Assembly (NCBI GenBank): GCA_038256525.1
Contig: JBBSKF010000025.1
Coordinates: forward strand, 1 to 28,346
Direction: 5' to 3'
From: SCTD01 sp038256525
GTDB lineage: Bacteria > Actinomycetota > Actinomycetes > Mycobacteriales > SCTD01
Length of the DNA stretch: 28,346 nt
The first letter of the stretch is position 1. Each line of letters begins with the position of its first letter. The notes beneath the pieces were generated by a model, which saw only the letters and a list, made by a program, of their open reading frames with translations, was not told the origin of the DNA and did no database searches. Positions 7,375-14,855 of this stretch are shown here, one piece after another. Both the position numbers and the translations under genes were made by a program.

Positions 7375-8232
7375 TCAAGCCATCCCGCTGATCGGGGTTG
7401 CGGTCCAGACGCCGGTGGCGGCGACGTCGCGGGCGTAGGCGGCGAAGTCGCGTGGCTCCCGGCCCAACGCCCGCTGGACGCCGTCGGTCAGGTGGGCGTT
7501 GCGGCCGTCGAGCACCTCCGTGAACAGATAGCGGGTCAGGTCGATGACGTCGGCGGGAGTCCCGTTCGCGGCCAGCGCGGTCACGAACTGCTCCAGCGGC
7601 ACGTGAACGAACCTGACGTCCCGCTCGCTCGCGCCGCCGATCTCACCGACCGCGTCCGCAAACGTCAGTAACCGGGGACCGGTCAGCTCGTAGACCTCGG
7701 CCGAATGTCCCGTCTCGGTCAACGCCGCGACCGCAACGTCGGCGATGTCGTCGGCGTCGACGAACGGCTCGACCATGTCGTCGACGGGCAGGGCAACCTC
7801 GCCACCGAGCACGGCCGGCAGGAACTGGCCCTCGCTGAAGTTCTGGTCGAACCAACTGCACCGAACGATCGTCCAGTCCGCCCCGGAACCGGCAACGGCC
7901 CGTTCGGCGCGCAGGGCCTCCTGCTCGCCGCGCCCGGAGAGCAGGACGAGGCGGCGCACCCCGCGACAGACGGCCATCGTGGCAAACGCTTCGATCGTGT
8001 CGGCAGCACCAGGCGCCGCCACGTCGGGGGAGTACGACACGTACACCGACTCGACATCGGCGAGGACCGGCGCCCACGTACTCCGATCCTGCCAGTCGAA
8101 CGGCGGCTCGCCGGAGCGAGACCCGCCCCGGACGGGGAGCCCCCGCGCACGGAGCCGCTCGGCCACTCGACGTCCGGTCTTGCCGGTGTTGCCGATCACC
8201 AACGTTGTCTGTTCTTTCGCATGTGTGGTCAT
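7375..8232 (-). CDS. NmrA-like NAD(P)-binding protein
   Basis: A 285-residue Rossmann-fold protein of the NmrA / atypical short-chain dehydrogenase group. The dinucleotide motif TLVIGNTGKTGRRV (10-23, GxxGxxG) is near the N-terminus; RRLVLLSGRG and WTIVRCSWFDQNFSEGQF further on are typical of the NmrA-like NAD(P)H-binding or azoreductase/redox-sensor proteins. There is no classical YxxxK pair, as usual for the NmrA group. ATG at 8230-8232 was chosen because family similarity starts there; the open frame continues far upstream to 9231 only because it runs opposite the araC-type gene. It is divergent from the AraC regulator at 8314, which likely controls it. Substrate unknown. Confidence 0.9.
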   Translation of the reverse strand: MTTHAKEQTTLVIGNTGKTGRRVAERLRARGLPVRGGSRSGEPPFDWQDRSTWAPVLADVESVYVSYSPDVAAPGAADTIEAFATMAVCRGVRRLVLLSGRGEQEALRAERAVAGSGADWTIVRCSWFDQNFSEGQFLPAVLGGEVALPVDDMVEPFVDADDIADVAVAALTETGHSAEVYELTGPRLLTFADAVGEIGGASERDVRFVHVPLEQFVTALAANGTPADVIDLTRYLFTEVLDGRNAHLTDGVQRALGREPRDFAAYARDVAATGVWTATPISGMA

Positions 8233-8313
8233 GACCCAACCCAAGCGCGGTGCTGGAAGACATTCCATGGTCAGACGACTCATTTTTATGTCTGAGCGTC
8301 TATCTTCCGAGCT
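8233..8313. promoter_or_regulatory. Divergent promoter region nmrA-like / araC-type
   Basis: The 81-base gap is AT-richer than its surroundings (CATTTTTATG at 8281-8290). It holds the inverted repeat TCAGAC (8271-8276) / GTCTGA (8290-8295) and an overlapping imperfect dyad GACGACTCA / TGAGCGTC, a likely operator. A plus-strand -10 TATCTT (8301-8306) ends 7 bases before the GTG at 8314 and no Shine-Dalgarno is seen, so the regulator mRNA may be leaderless. Confidence 0.5.
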
Positions 8314-9261
8314 GTGGACGCCTTGACCGGACTGCTCGAGGGTCCGCGCGCGAGCGGTGCCTTCCTGCTGCGCATCGCCCTGGATCCGCCGTGGTCGATC
8401 CGCGTGCAGGACGGGTCCCCGCTGTGCCTGATCGCGATGGTGAGCGGGAACGGATGGGTAGTGCCCGACGTCGGTGCGACGGTGCACGTGGGCACCGGCG
8501 ACGTCGCGATCGTGCGTGGCGCGAACCCGTACCTCCTGGGTAGTGACCCGAGCAGCCTGCCGGACGTCATCGTTCACCCGGGGCAGCGCTGCGCCACTCC
8601 CGACGGGGTGGACCTGCACGATCAGATGTCCCTGGGCGTACGCACCTGGGGCAGCGACCCGGACGGGTCGGTGTCGATGCTCCTCGGTGTCTACGAGGAC
8701 GTCGGCGCGGTCGGCCAGCGCCTGTTGGATGCGCTTCCCTCGGTGCTCGTCGTGGCGCACGACAGCTGGGACTCGACCTTGGTCTCGGTCCTGGGAAGGG
8801 AGATCAGCAAGGACGAGCCAGGCCAGGAGGCCCTGCTCGACCGACTGCTCGACCTGCTGCTCATCTCGGTGCTGCGCGTCTGGTTCGACCGTGCCGAGGC
8901 GCAGGCACCGTCCTGGTACCGCGCCCACGGTGACCCCGTCGTGGGCCGGGCGCTGCGGCTGCTCGAACAGAACCCGGCGCACCCCTGGACGGTGGCGGCC
9001 CTCGCCGCCGAGACCGGCATCTCCAGGGCGGCGCTGGCCCGCAGTTTCACCGACCTGGTCGGGGTACCACCCATGACCTACCTCAGGCAGTGCCGGCTGG
9101 ACCTGGCCGCCGACCTGCTGCGCGAGCCGGCCGCCACCGTCGAGTCCGTCGCCCGGCAGGTCGGCTACGGCGACGGCTTCGCCCTCAGCACCGCCTTCAA
9201 ACGGGTACGCGGCATTCGGCCACGGGAGCATCGCCTCGCGGTGCCCGGTTTGCGCTCATGA
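8314..9261 (+). CDS. AraC-family transcriptional regulator (cupin N-terminal domain)
   Basis: A 315-residue regulator. The N-terminal half (about 15-170) reads as the AraC-type cupin ligand-binding domain (Cupin_6 type: GWVVPDVGATVHVGTGDVAI, then MLLGVYE). The C-terminal half (about 210-305) carries two helix-turn-helix units: WTVAALAAETGISRAALARS, then TVESVARQVGYGDGFALSTA followed by FKRVRGIRPREHR. Start GTG at 8314 follows a -10 TATCTT without a leader. It diverges from the NmrA-like reductase, the usual arrangement for this regulator type controlling a redox enzyme in response to a small molecule. It ends only 6 bases from the stop of lepB on the opposite strand. Confidence 0.95.
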   Translation: MDALTGLLEGPRASGAFLLRIALDPPWSIRVQDGSPLCLIAMVSGNGWVVPDVGATVHVGTGDVAIVRGANPYLLGSDPSSLPDVIVHPGQRCATPDGVDLHDQMSLGVRTWGSDPDGSVSMLLGVYEDVGAVGQRLLDALPSVLVVAHDSWDSTLVSVLGREISKDEPGQEALLDRLLDLLLISVLRVWFDRAEAQAPSWYRAHGDPVVGRALRLLEQNPAHPWTVAALAAETGISRAALARSFTDLVGVPPMTYLRQCRLDLAADLLREPAATVESVARQVGYGDGFALSTAFKRVRGIRPREHRLAVPGLRS

Positions 9262-9267
9262 ACCGCG

Positions 9268-10200
9268 CTACCTACGCGAGCGCGACCGGCGTCTGAGCGC
9301 CACCAGCGGCAGCGCCCCGAGGACCCCGAGGGCGTACGGCGTGGCGACGGCGGCGGCCGCCGGCAGCGCCCCGAGGGCGCCGTCGAACGTCTTGGGCACC
9401 GACAGGACGCTGGCATTCGACACCGGATAGACGATGACGAAAGCCCGACCGATGACCTTGTCCTGCGGGACCGTCCCCGAGTTCGGGTCGTCGATGTGGG
9501 AGCGGGAGTCGCTCGACGCCCCCCGGTGGTCACCCATCACCCACAGCCGACCCGGCGGGACGAGCACGCCCTCCGCCCCTGTCGGACAGCTCGTCTCGCC
9601 GGTCCCAGCGGCGCAGAAAGGCAGCTGGTTGTCCTCGAACAGATACGGCTCGTCGAGCTCGACCGGTCGCTCGGCGCCCTCGGGCTGGACGGTGACCTTG
9701 CCGTTCGAGCAGCAGGCCACCCGATCGCCGGGGACCCCGATGACGCGCTTGATGAAGTCCTTCTCCCCGGGCGCCCCCACGCCGATGGCGCTGGTGACCG
9801 CGCGCAACGCGCGCTGGACGCCGCCCGTCGGCTCGGCGATCTGCGTCTCGGGGGTGAAGGAGTCCAGCCCGTTGAAGACGACGATCTCGCCGCGGTGGAT
9901 GTCGCGGAAGTCGTAGACGAGCTTGTTGACGAACACCCGGTCGCGGATCGCGAGCGTCTCCTCCATCGACCCCGACGGGATGTAGAAGGCCTGGAGAAGG
10001 AAGGCCTTGATCAGCAGCGCGAGGCCGAGCGCGATGAGGATGAGGAACGGCAACTCGCGAAAGAAGCCGCCCTTCTTGGCCGGTTCGTCCTTGCCGTGCT
10101 TGCCGCGCCCGCGCGAGCCGGCGTTTGCCCTCGAGGAAATGCCGTCATCCCCCCTCGCCGCCGCGGAGGTGGCGGTCGCGCGCTCGTCGCTGCTCATCAC
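9268..10200 (-). CDS. lepB: Signal peptidase I
   Basis: Type I signal peptidase, which cleaves signal peptides of exported proteins at the outer face of the cytoplasmic membrane. Of 310 residues, 1-50 are a charged cytosolic tail, 51-67 a membrane segment, then catalytic box YIPSGSMEETL with Ser78, box with Lys151 (FIKRVIGVPGD) and GDHRGASSDSR (223-233). A second hydrophobic stretch (272-302) followed by a basic RRRSRSRR end gives a C-terminal anchor. Start is GTG 10198-10200 or the adjacent ATG 10195-10197; AGGG upstream fits either, with better spacing for ATG. It is downstream of rplS with 37 bases between. In relatives rnhB follows directly, but here a NUDIX/NmrA/AraC insert intervenes. 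Confidence 0.96.
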   Translation of the reverse strand: MMSSDERATATSAAARGDDGISSRANAGSRGRGKHGKDEPAKKGGFFRELPFLILIALGLALLIKAFLLQAFYIPSGSMEETLAIRDRVFVNKLVYDFRDIHRGEIVVFNGLDSFTPETQIAEPTGGVQRALRAVTSAIGVGAPGEKDFIKRVIGVPGDRVACCSNGKVTVQPEGAERPVELDEPYLFEDNQLPFCAAGTGETSCPTGAEGVLVPPGRLWVMGDHRGASSDSRSHIDDPNSGTVPQDKVIGRAFVIVYPVSNASVLSVPKTFDGALGALPAAAAVATPYALGVLGALPLVALRRRSRSRR

Positions 10201-10237
10201 GCGAACCCTAACGGAGCGAGGCCGGAGTCCGTGCCGC

Positions 10238-10681
10238 TCAGGCCTCGGCGGGCGCGGACGGGGCGGCGGTCGGCGGGGCCGGGGTCGCGGCCGCGCCGGC
10301 TGCGGGGATGGTCCGCGCCGACGCCTTGGCAGGAACCGAGAAGCGCTTCTCCTTGATCTTGGCCTTCTTGCCGCGCAGCTCGCGCAGGTAGTAGAGCTTG
10401 GCCCGCCGCACGTCGCCGTGGGTCACGACCTTGATCGACTCGATCACCGGCGTGTGCACCGGGAAGGTGCGCTCGACACCGACGCCGAAACTGACTTTGC
10501 GGACGGTGAACGTCTCGCGGTTGCCGCCGCCCTGCCGGCGGATGACGACGCCCTGGAAGTGCTGCACACGCGAGCGGTTGCCTTCCACGACCCGGACACC
10601 GACGTCCAGCGTGTCGCCCGGCCGGAAGTCGGGGACGTCGGTGCGCAGCTGTGCGGCGTCGAGATCGTCCAGGATGTGCAT
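10238..10681 (-). CDS. rplS: 50S ribosomal protein L19
   Basis: L19 sits at the 30S-50S interface. The first about 115 residues are standard (FRPGDTLDV, RVQHFQGVVIRRQGGG, RETFTVRKVSFGVGVERTFP, then RAKLYYLRELRGKKAKIKEK). The last 30 residues form an added Ala/Pro-rich tail absent from E. coli L19, making 147 residues in all. ATG 10679-10681 was chosen because L19 proteins start MHxLDxLDAAQLR; the open frame upstream is not conserved. The gap of 95 bases after trmD may carry its own promoter: a TAGAGG hexamer overlaps the trmD stop at 10774-10779. Confidence 0.97.
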   Translation of the reverse strand: MHILDDLDAAQLRTDVPDFRPGDTLDVGVRVVEGNRSRVQHFQGVVIRRQGGGNRETFTVRKVSFGVGVERTFPVHTPVIESIKVVTHGDVRRAKLYYLRELRGKKAKIKEKRFSVPAKASARTIPAAGAAATPAPPTAAPSAPAEA

Positions 10682-10776
10682 GGGGTGCGTCGCTTCCTCG
10701 TACGGCGGCGCGCGGGTCTGCGCCGGCCGGGCTGCTGGGGTCTGGCGCCCGTCCACGAGGACGGCGCAACAGCCCT

Positions 10777-11520
10777 CTACTCTGCCACAGCGCCCGGTGG
10801 GCCCGGCGCGGCCGGGTCGGTGAGCAGGTCGGGGCGGCGGGCCGCCGTACGCTCGACTGCCTGTTCCCTTCGCCACCGGGCGATGCGGGCGTGGTCACCG
10901 GACTGCAGGATCGCCGGGACCTCGAGGCCGCGCCACACCGGCGGGCGGGTGTAGACCGGCCCTTCGAGCAGGCCCTCCATCTGGCCGGGCGCGAAGGAGT
11001 CGTCGCGGTGCGAGGCGGCATTGCCGAGCACACCGGGCAGTAGCCGGGCGACGGCCTCCACGACCACCAGCACCGCCACCTCACCGCCCGCGAGCACGTA
11101 GTCGCCGAGGCTCACCTCCACCACCCGGAACCGCTCGGCTGCGTCGAGCAGCACCCGGGCGTCGATGCCCTCGTAGCGCCCGCAGGCGAACGCGAGCCAC
11201 GGCTCGGAGGCGAGCTCGGCGGCGAGCGCCTGCGTGAACGGCCGGCCGCTCGGTGACGGCACGATCAGCACCGGCCGGTCGGTCGGGCCGCCCGCCACCA
11301 GCACCGCATCCAGCGCGTCCCCCCACGGCCCGGGTGTCATGACCATGCCCGGTCCCCCGCCGTACGGCGCGTCGTCGACGGTGCGGTGGACGTCGCTGGT
11401 CCAGGTGCGCAAGTCGTGAATCCGTACGTCGAGCAGACCGCGCTCGCGGGCCTTGCCGAGCAGCGAGACCGACAGCGGAGCCAGGTAGTCCGGGAAGATC
11501 GTGACGACGTCGACGAGCAC
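10777..11520 (-). CDS. trmD: tRNA (guanine37-N1)-methyltransferase
   Basis: TrmD methylates G37 next to the anticodon and prevents frameshifting. The 247-residue protein opens LVDVVTIFPDYLAP and shows DDAPYGGGPGMV (49-60), the knot segments FACGRYEGIDARV and EVSLGDYVLAGGE, and the C-terminal LLEGPVYTRPPVWRGLEVPA and SGDHARIARWRR motifs. These are the SPOUT-fold AdoMet site and tRNA-binding tail, and the length is normal. Start is GTG 11518-11520; its first base overlaps the last base of the rimM stop (TAGTG), so the pair is coupled. Confidence 0.97.
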   Translation of the reverse strand: MLVDVVTIFPDYLAPLSVSLLGKARERGLLDVRIHDLRTWTSDVHRTVDDAPYGGGPGMVMTPGPWGDALDAVLVAGGPTDRPVLIVPSPSGRPFTQALAAELASEPWLAFACGRYEGIDARVLLDAAERFRVVEVSLGDYVLAGGEVAVLVVVEAVARLLPGVLGNAASHRDDSFAPGQMEGLLEGPVYTRPPVWRGLEVPAILQSGDHARIARWRREQAVERTAARRPDLLTDPAAPGPPGAVAE

Positions 11521-12065
11521 TACCGCTCCGGTGCGCTGTCCGCGAGCTCGAGCAGCCCTTCGGGCGGGTCGATCACGAGGGTGCGCGCCGCCACGTCGAC
11601 CTCGGGCACCATCGCCTTCACGAAGGGCACCAGCACCTCCGCGTCGTTGTCGTGGCGGCGCAGGACCAGCACATCGCCATGCGGCAGGTGCAGGACATCC
11701 ACGACCGACCCCACCAGCGAGCCGTCGGAAAGGCGCGCCGACATGCCGCGAAGGACGTGGTCGTGGAACTCGTCCTCGTCCTCGGGAGGAGGCACGGTCG
11801 CGGCGTCGACCTGCAGGATCGTCTCGCGCAGCGCCTCGGCGGCGTTTCGATCCGCGACGCCCTCGAAGCCGAGCATCAGCCGGCCGTTCTGCAGGCGGGC
11901 GCTCGCGACGGTCAGCGGCCCGCGCTCGGGCGGGTCGGTGAGCAGCTCAGCGCCGACCGCGAAGCGCGCGTCCGGGTCGTCGGTGCGGACCTGCACGGTG
12001 ACCTCGCCCCTGATCCCCTGGGGCTTGCCGATGCGCCCGACGACGAGCAGGTCCGGCTCGGCCAC
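11520..12065 (-). CDS. rimM: Ribosome maturation factor RimM
   Basis: RimM binds ribosomal protein S19 and assists 30S head assembly. The 181-residue protein has the N-terminal RimM barrel (LLVVGRIGKPQGIRGEVTV, 6-24) and a C-terminal PRC-barrel (about 103-175; LVGSVVDVLHLPHGDVLVL, VPFVKAMVPEVD). Start GTG 12063-12065. It lies 9 bases after the KH gene and overlaps trmD by one base. A normal member of the rpsP operon. Confidence 0.96.
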   Translation of the reverse strand: MAEPDLLVVGRIGKPQGIRGEVTVQVRTDDPDARFAVGAELLTDPPERGPLTVASARLQNGRLMLGFEGVADRNAAEALRETILQVDAATVPPPEDEDEFHDHVLRGMSARLSDGSLVGSVVDVLHLPHGDVLVLRRHDNDAEVLVPFVKAMVPEVDVAARTLVIDPPEGLLELADSAPER

Positions 12066-12074
12066 GAAGCGGAG

Positions 12075-12311
12075 CTAGACGGCGTCGGTGTCGACGACGT
12101 CCACCCGCAGGCCGCGACCGCCCAGCGCGGTCATGACGGTGCGCAGGGCCTTGGCCGTACGGCCGTTGCGGCCGATGACCTTGCCGAGGTCCTCGGGGTT
12201 GACCCGCACTTCGAGCGTACGGCCGCGTCGGCCGGTCACCAGCTCGACCTCGACGTCGTCGGGGTTGTCGACGATGCCCTTGACCAGGTGCTCGAGGGCG
12301 GTCTCGAGCAT
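12075..12311 (-). CDS. khpA: KH-domain RNA-binding protein (KhpA/Rv2908c type)
   Basis: A 78-residue single KH domain protein. The RNA-gripping GxxG loop is VIGRNGRTAKALR (45-57), and GRTLEVRVNPEDLG is the preceding strand. Such proteins bind RNA broadly and, with KhpB (Jag), affect cell elongation and translation in Gram-positives. Start ATG 12309-12311, three bases after the rpsP stop, so it is co-translated with rpsP. Confidence 0.95.
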   Translation of the reverse strand: MLETALEHLVKGIVDNPDDVEVELVTGRRGRTLEVRVNPEDLGKVIGRNGRTAKALRTVMTALGGRGLRVDVVDTDAV

Positions 12312-12314
12312 CGG

Positions 12315-12884
12315 CTAGGCCCTCTCGGCAGTGTCGTCGCCGGCGGTGTCGCCGCCGGCGGTGTCAGCGGCAGCGGCGTCGGTGGGCACGTCAGCCGGCG
12401 CCTCGGCAGCCGGTGTCTCGGTAACAGGCGGTGGTGTGGCGGTCGGGTCGGCCGGCGCGGCTGCGTGGCCGGCCGGAGCCGGGTCATCGCTCGCGACCGT
12501 CCTGGGAGCGGCCTTCTTCTTCGGCGTCGTGGCGTCGCCGCCGCCGCCGCTTTCGCGAGCTGCAGCCTCGAAGACCGCCCGCTTGTCCACCTTGGGCTCG
12601 GCCACCAGCATGGGCGGCGGGGCCGGCAGGTTCTTGAACTTCTGCCAGTCACCGGTGACCTTGAGGATCGCCGCGACCGGCTCGGTCGGCTGCGCGCCGA
12701 CGCCGAGCCAGTACGCCGCCCGGTCGCCGTCGACCTGGATGAAGGAGGGGTCCTCCTTGGGGTGGTACTTGCCGATCGTCTCGATGACGCGGCCCTCGCG
12801 CTTGGTACGGGCGTCGGCGACGACGATGCGGTAGTAGGGCGCGCGCATCTTGCCGAGACGCATGAGCTTGATCTTGACTGCCAC
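12315..12884 (-). CDS. rpsP: 30S ribosomal protein S16 with long C-terminal tail
   Basis: Residues 1-85 are a standard S16 (VAVKIKLMRLGKMRAPYYRI, VIETIGKYHP, RAAYWLGVGAQPTEPV). The total of 189 residues is about twice the usual bacterial length. The extra about 100 residues start with a basic KKKAAPRT patch and end in a disordered Ala/Pro/Asp/Thr tail. Extended S16 tails occur in other actinobacteria, but this one is long. GTG 12882-12884 is the start because S16 begins MAVKIKLMR; the frame is open upstream to 12953. It is the first gene of rpsP-khpA-rimM-trmD, with a 140-base gap after ffh that should hold its promoter. Confidence 0.96.
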   Translation of the reverse strand: MAVKIKLMRLGKMRAPYYRIVVADARTKREGRVIETIGKYHPKEDPSFIQVDGDRAAYWLGVGAQPTEPVAAILKVTGDWQKFKNLPAPPPMLVAEPKVDKRAVFEAAARESGGGGDATTPKKKAAPRTVASDDPAPAGHAAAPADPTATPPPVTETPAAEAPADVPTDAAAADTAGGDTAGDDTAERA

Positions 12885-13024
12885 GGGTGCTGGTGCTCCG
12901 GTCGTGTGATGGGTGGCACCCGGCGCTGCGCGTGGGGACACGCGGTCGGGCACGTTCTGCGGACAGCCGACGTCGGGTAGAGGGCCGTCGTACGGCGGTG
13001 GCTCGACGGACAGTCTGCCAGAAG

Positions 13025-14590
13025 CTAGCGGGGGCGGCGCAGGCCGAACGGATCGGGCGGCAGGTCGGGGCCGGCCGCGGGCGGGAAGCCCGGTGGCAGC
13101 TGCGGGAAGCCCTGGGGCAGCTGCGGCCCCCCCTGAGGCAAAGCCTTGGGCTGGCCGGGGCCCTGGGGCAGCCCGGCCGCGCTCGGGCCACCTCCAGCCC
13201 GACCCGGTCCCTTCTTGCCCTTCTTCCCCTGCTGCTTCTTGGCCGAGCGCTGCTTGCGGCCCATGCCCGGCAGGCCGGGAATCCCGCCCATGCCGCCCAT
13301 CTGCTTCATCATCTTCTGCGCCTCGTAGAAGCGATCGACGAGGTTGTTGACCTCGGTCACCGTGACGCCGGACCCCTTGGCGATCCGGGAGCGGCGCGAA
13401 CCGTTGAGGATCTTGGGCGTGCGCCGCTCCTGCGGCGTCATCGAGCGGATGATCGCAGCGATGCGGTCGAGGTCCTTGTCGTCGATCTGCGCGAGCGCGT
13501 CCTTCATCTGGCCCATCCCGGGCAGCATCCCGAGCAGGCTCGTCAACGAGCCCATCTTCTTGACCTGCATCATCTGCTCGAGGAAGTCCTCGAGGTCGAA
13601 GCTCTCACCGCTGGCCAGCTTGCCGGCCATCCGCTCGGCCTCGTCGACGTCGAAGTGCCGCTCGGCCTGCTCGATCAGGGTGAGCATATCGCCCATGCCG
13701 AGGATCCGGGAGGCCATCCGCTCGGGGTGGAAGACGTCGAAGTCGCCGAGCTTCTCGCCCGTGGAGGCGAACAGGATCGGCGTGCCGGTCAGGTGGCGCA
13801 CCGACAGCGCGGCGCCACCGCGCGCATCTCCGTCGAGCTTGGTGAGCACCACGCCGGTGAAGCCGACGCCGTCCTGGAAGGCCTGGGCGGTGACCACGGC
13901 GTCCTGGCCGATCATCGCGTCGACGACGAACAGGATCTCGTCGGGCTGGACGGCGTCGCGGATGTCGGCGGCCTGCTGCATGAGCTCGGCGTCGATCCCG
14001 AGCCGGCCCGCGGTGTCCACGACCACGACGTCGTAGTTCATCCGCCGGGCGTGCTCGAGGGCTGTGCGTGCGGCGTCGACCGGGTCGCCGACGCCGCTGC
14101 CGGGGTAGGGCGCGTAGACGTCGGTGCCGGCCTGCCCGCCGACCACCTGCAGCTGCTGGACGGCGTTGGGACGTTGCAGGTCGCAGGCGACCAGCAGCGG
14201 GGCGTGGCCCTGGGCCTTGAGGTGCTTGGCGAGCTTGCCGGCGAGCGTGGTCTTGCCGGCCCCCTGCAGGCCGGCCAGCATGATCACCGTCGGCGCGGTC
14301 TTGGCGTAGCGGATCAGCCGCGTCTGTCCGCCGAGGATCCCGATCAGCTCCTCGTTCACGATCTTGACCACCTGCTGAGCAGGGTTCAGCGCCTGGCTGA
14401 CCTCCACGCCGCGGGCGCGCTCCTTGACCGCGCCGATGAAAGCCTTGACGACGGGCAGCGCGACGTCGGCCTCGAGCAGCGCGATGCGGATCTCGCGAGC
14501 GGTGGCGTCGATGTCGGCGTCGGACAGCCGGCCCTTGCCCCGCAGCGAGGTGAAGACCTTGTCGAGCCGATCGGAGAGCGTGTCGAACAT
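13025..14590 (-). CDS. ffh: Signal recognition particle protein Ffh (SRP54)
   Basis: GTPase of the signal recognition particle that delivers nascent membrane and secreted proteins to FtsY at the membrane. The 521 residues show the N domain (1-95), G domain with GLQGAGKTT (107-115), DTAGR and TKLDGDARGG, and the Met-rich M domain (about 300-430: LEQMMQVKKMGSLTSLLGML, NGSRRSRIAKGSG for 4.5S RNA binding). The last about 80 residues are a Lys/Gly/Pro/Gln-rich extension. ATG 14588-14590 fits the family start MFDTLSDRL; the frame is open to 14662. A -10 TAGGCT lies at 14635-14640. Confidence 0.97.
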   Translation of the reverse strand: MFDTLSDRLDKVFTSLRGKGRLSDADIDATAREIRIALLEADVALPVVKAFIGAVKERARGVEVSQALNPAQQVVKIVNEELIGILGGQTRLIRYAKTAPTVIMLAGLQGAGKTTLAGKLAKHLKAQGHAPLLVACDLQRPNAVQQLQVVGGQAGTDVYAPYPGSGVGDPVDAARTALEHARRMNYDVVVVDTAGRLGIDAELMQQAADIRDAVQPDEILFVVDAMIGQDAVVTAQAFQDGVGFTGVVLTKLDGDARGGAALSVRHLTGTPILFASTGEKLGDFDVFHPERMASRILGMGDMLTLIEQAERHFDVDEAERMAGKLASGESFDLEDFLEQMMQVKKMGSLTSLLGMLPGMGQMKDALAQIDDKDLDRIAAIIRSMTPQERRTPKILNGSRRSRIAKGSGVTVTEVNNLVDRFYEAQKMMKQMGGMGGIPGLPGMGRKQRSAKKQQGKKGKKGPGRAGGGPSAAGLPQGPGQPKALPQGGPQLPQGFPQLPPGFPPAAGPDLPPDPFGLRRPR

Positions 14591-14634
14591 GCGGCCCCAG
14601 CACTTCGAGGTGAGCGGTCGGAAGCGGTTGTCGA

Positions 14635-14640
14635 AGCCTA
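14635..14640 (-). promoter_or_regulatory. Probable -10 element of ffh promoter
   Basis: TAGGCT on the minus strand, about 45 bases before the ffh ATG, is a good actinobacterial -10 hexamer. Directly upstream, in the spacer, lies a 12-base perfect palindrome CGGGGGCCCCCG (14643-14654). No convincing -35 is seen. The palindrome could be an operator or a chance GC-rich dyad. Confidence 0.4.
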
Positions 14641-14855
14641 GCCGGGGGCCCCCGAAATGCACGCCTGCAGCACCGTGGTCTCGCTAGGGTCGAGCCATGA
14701 CGCAACCAGCTGCAGTGCAGCGCGGCGTCACCAAGCGGACTCGTCGGAGACGGTCTGACCTGGCGAGGGTCCCAGACCTCGCTCTCCTCGCCAGCGCACT
14801 CGCTCTCTACTGGCTGCTGCGCCATACTCGCGCAACAAGCGTGGAGGGGGGCCTT

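Noticed and set aside
8233..9231. Extension of the NmrA-like frame upstream to 9231
   Set aside because: The added 333 residues run opposite the AraC gene and show no similarity to the family; the Rossmann motif starts just after ATG 8230-8232.
10774..10790. rplS promoter from TGGCAGAGTAGAGG
   Set aside because: The TAGAGG hexamer overlaps the trmD stop, and a similar TGGCAGA is seen before rpsP, but no -35 is convincing; too weak to list as a feature.
12887..14641. 584-residue plus-strand ORF opposite ffh
   Set aside because: Shadow of ffh; His/Leu/Asp-rich text without motifs.
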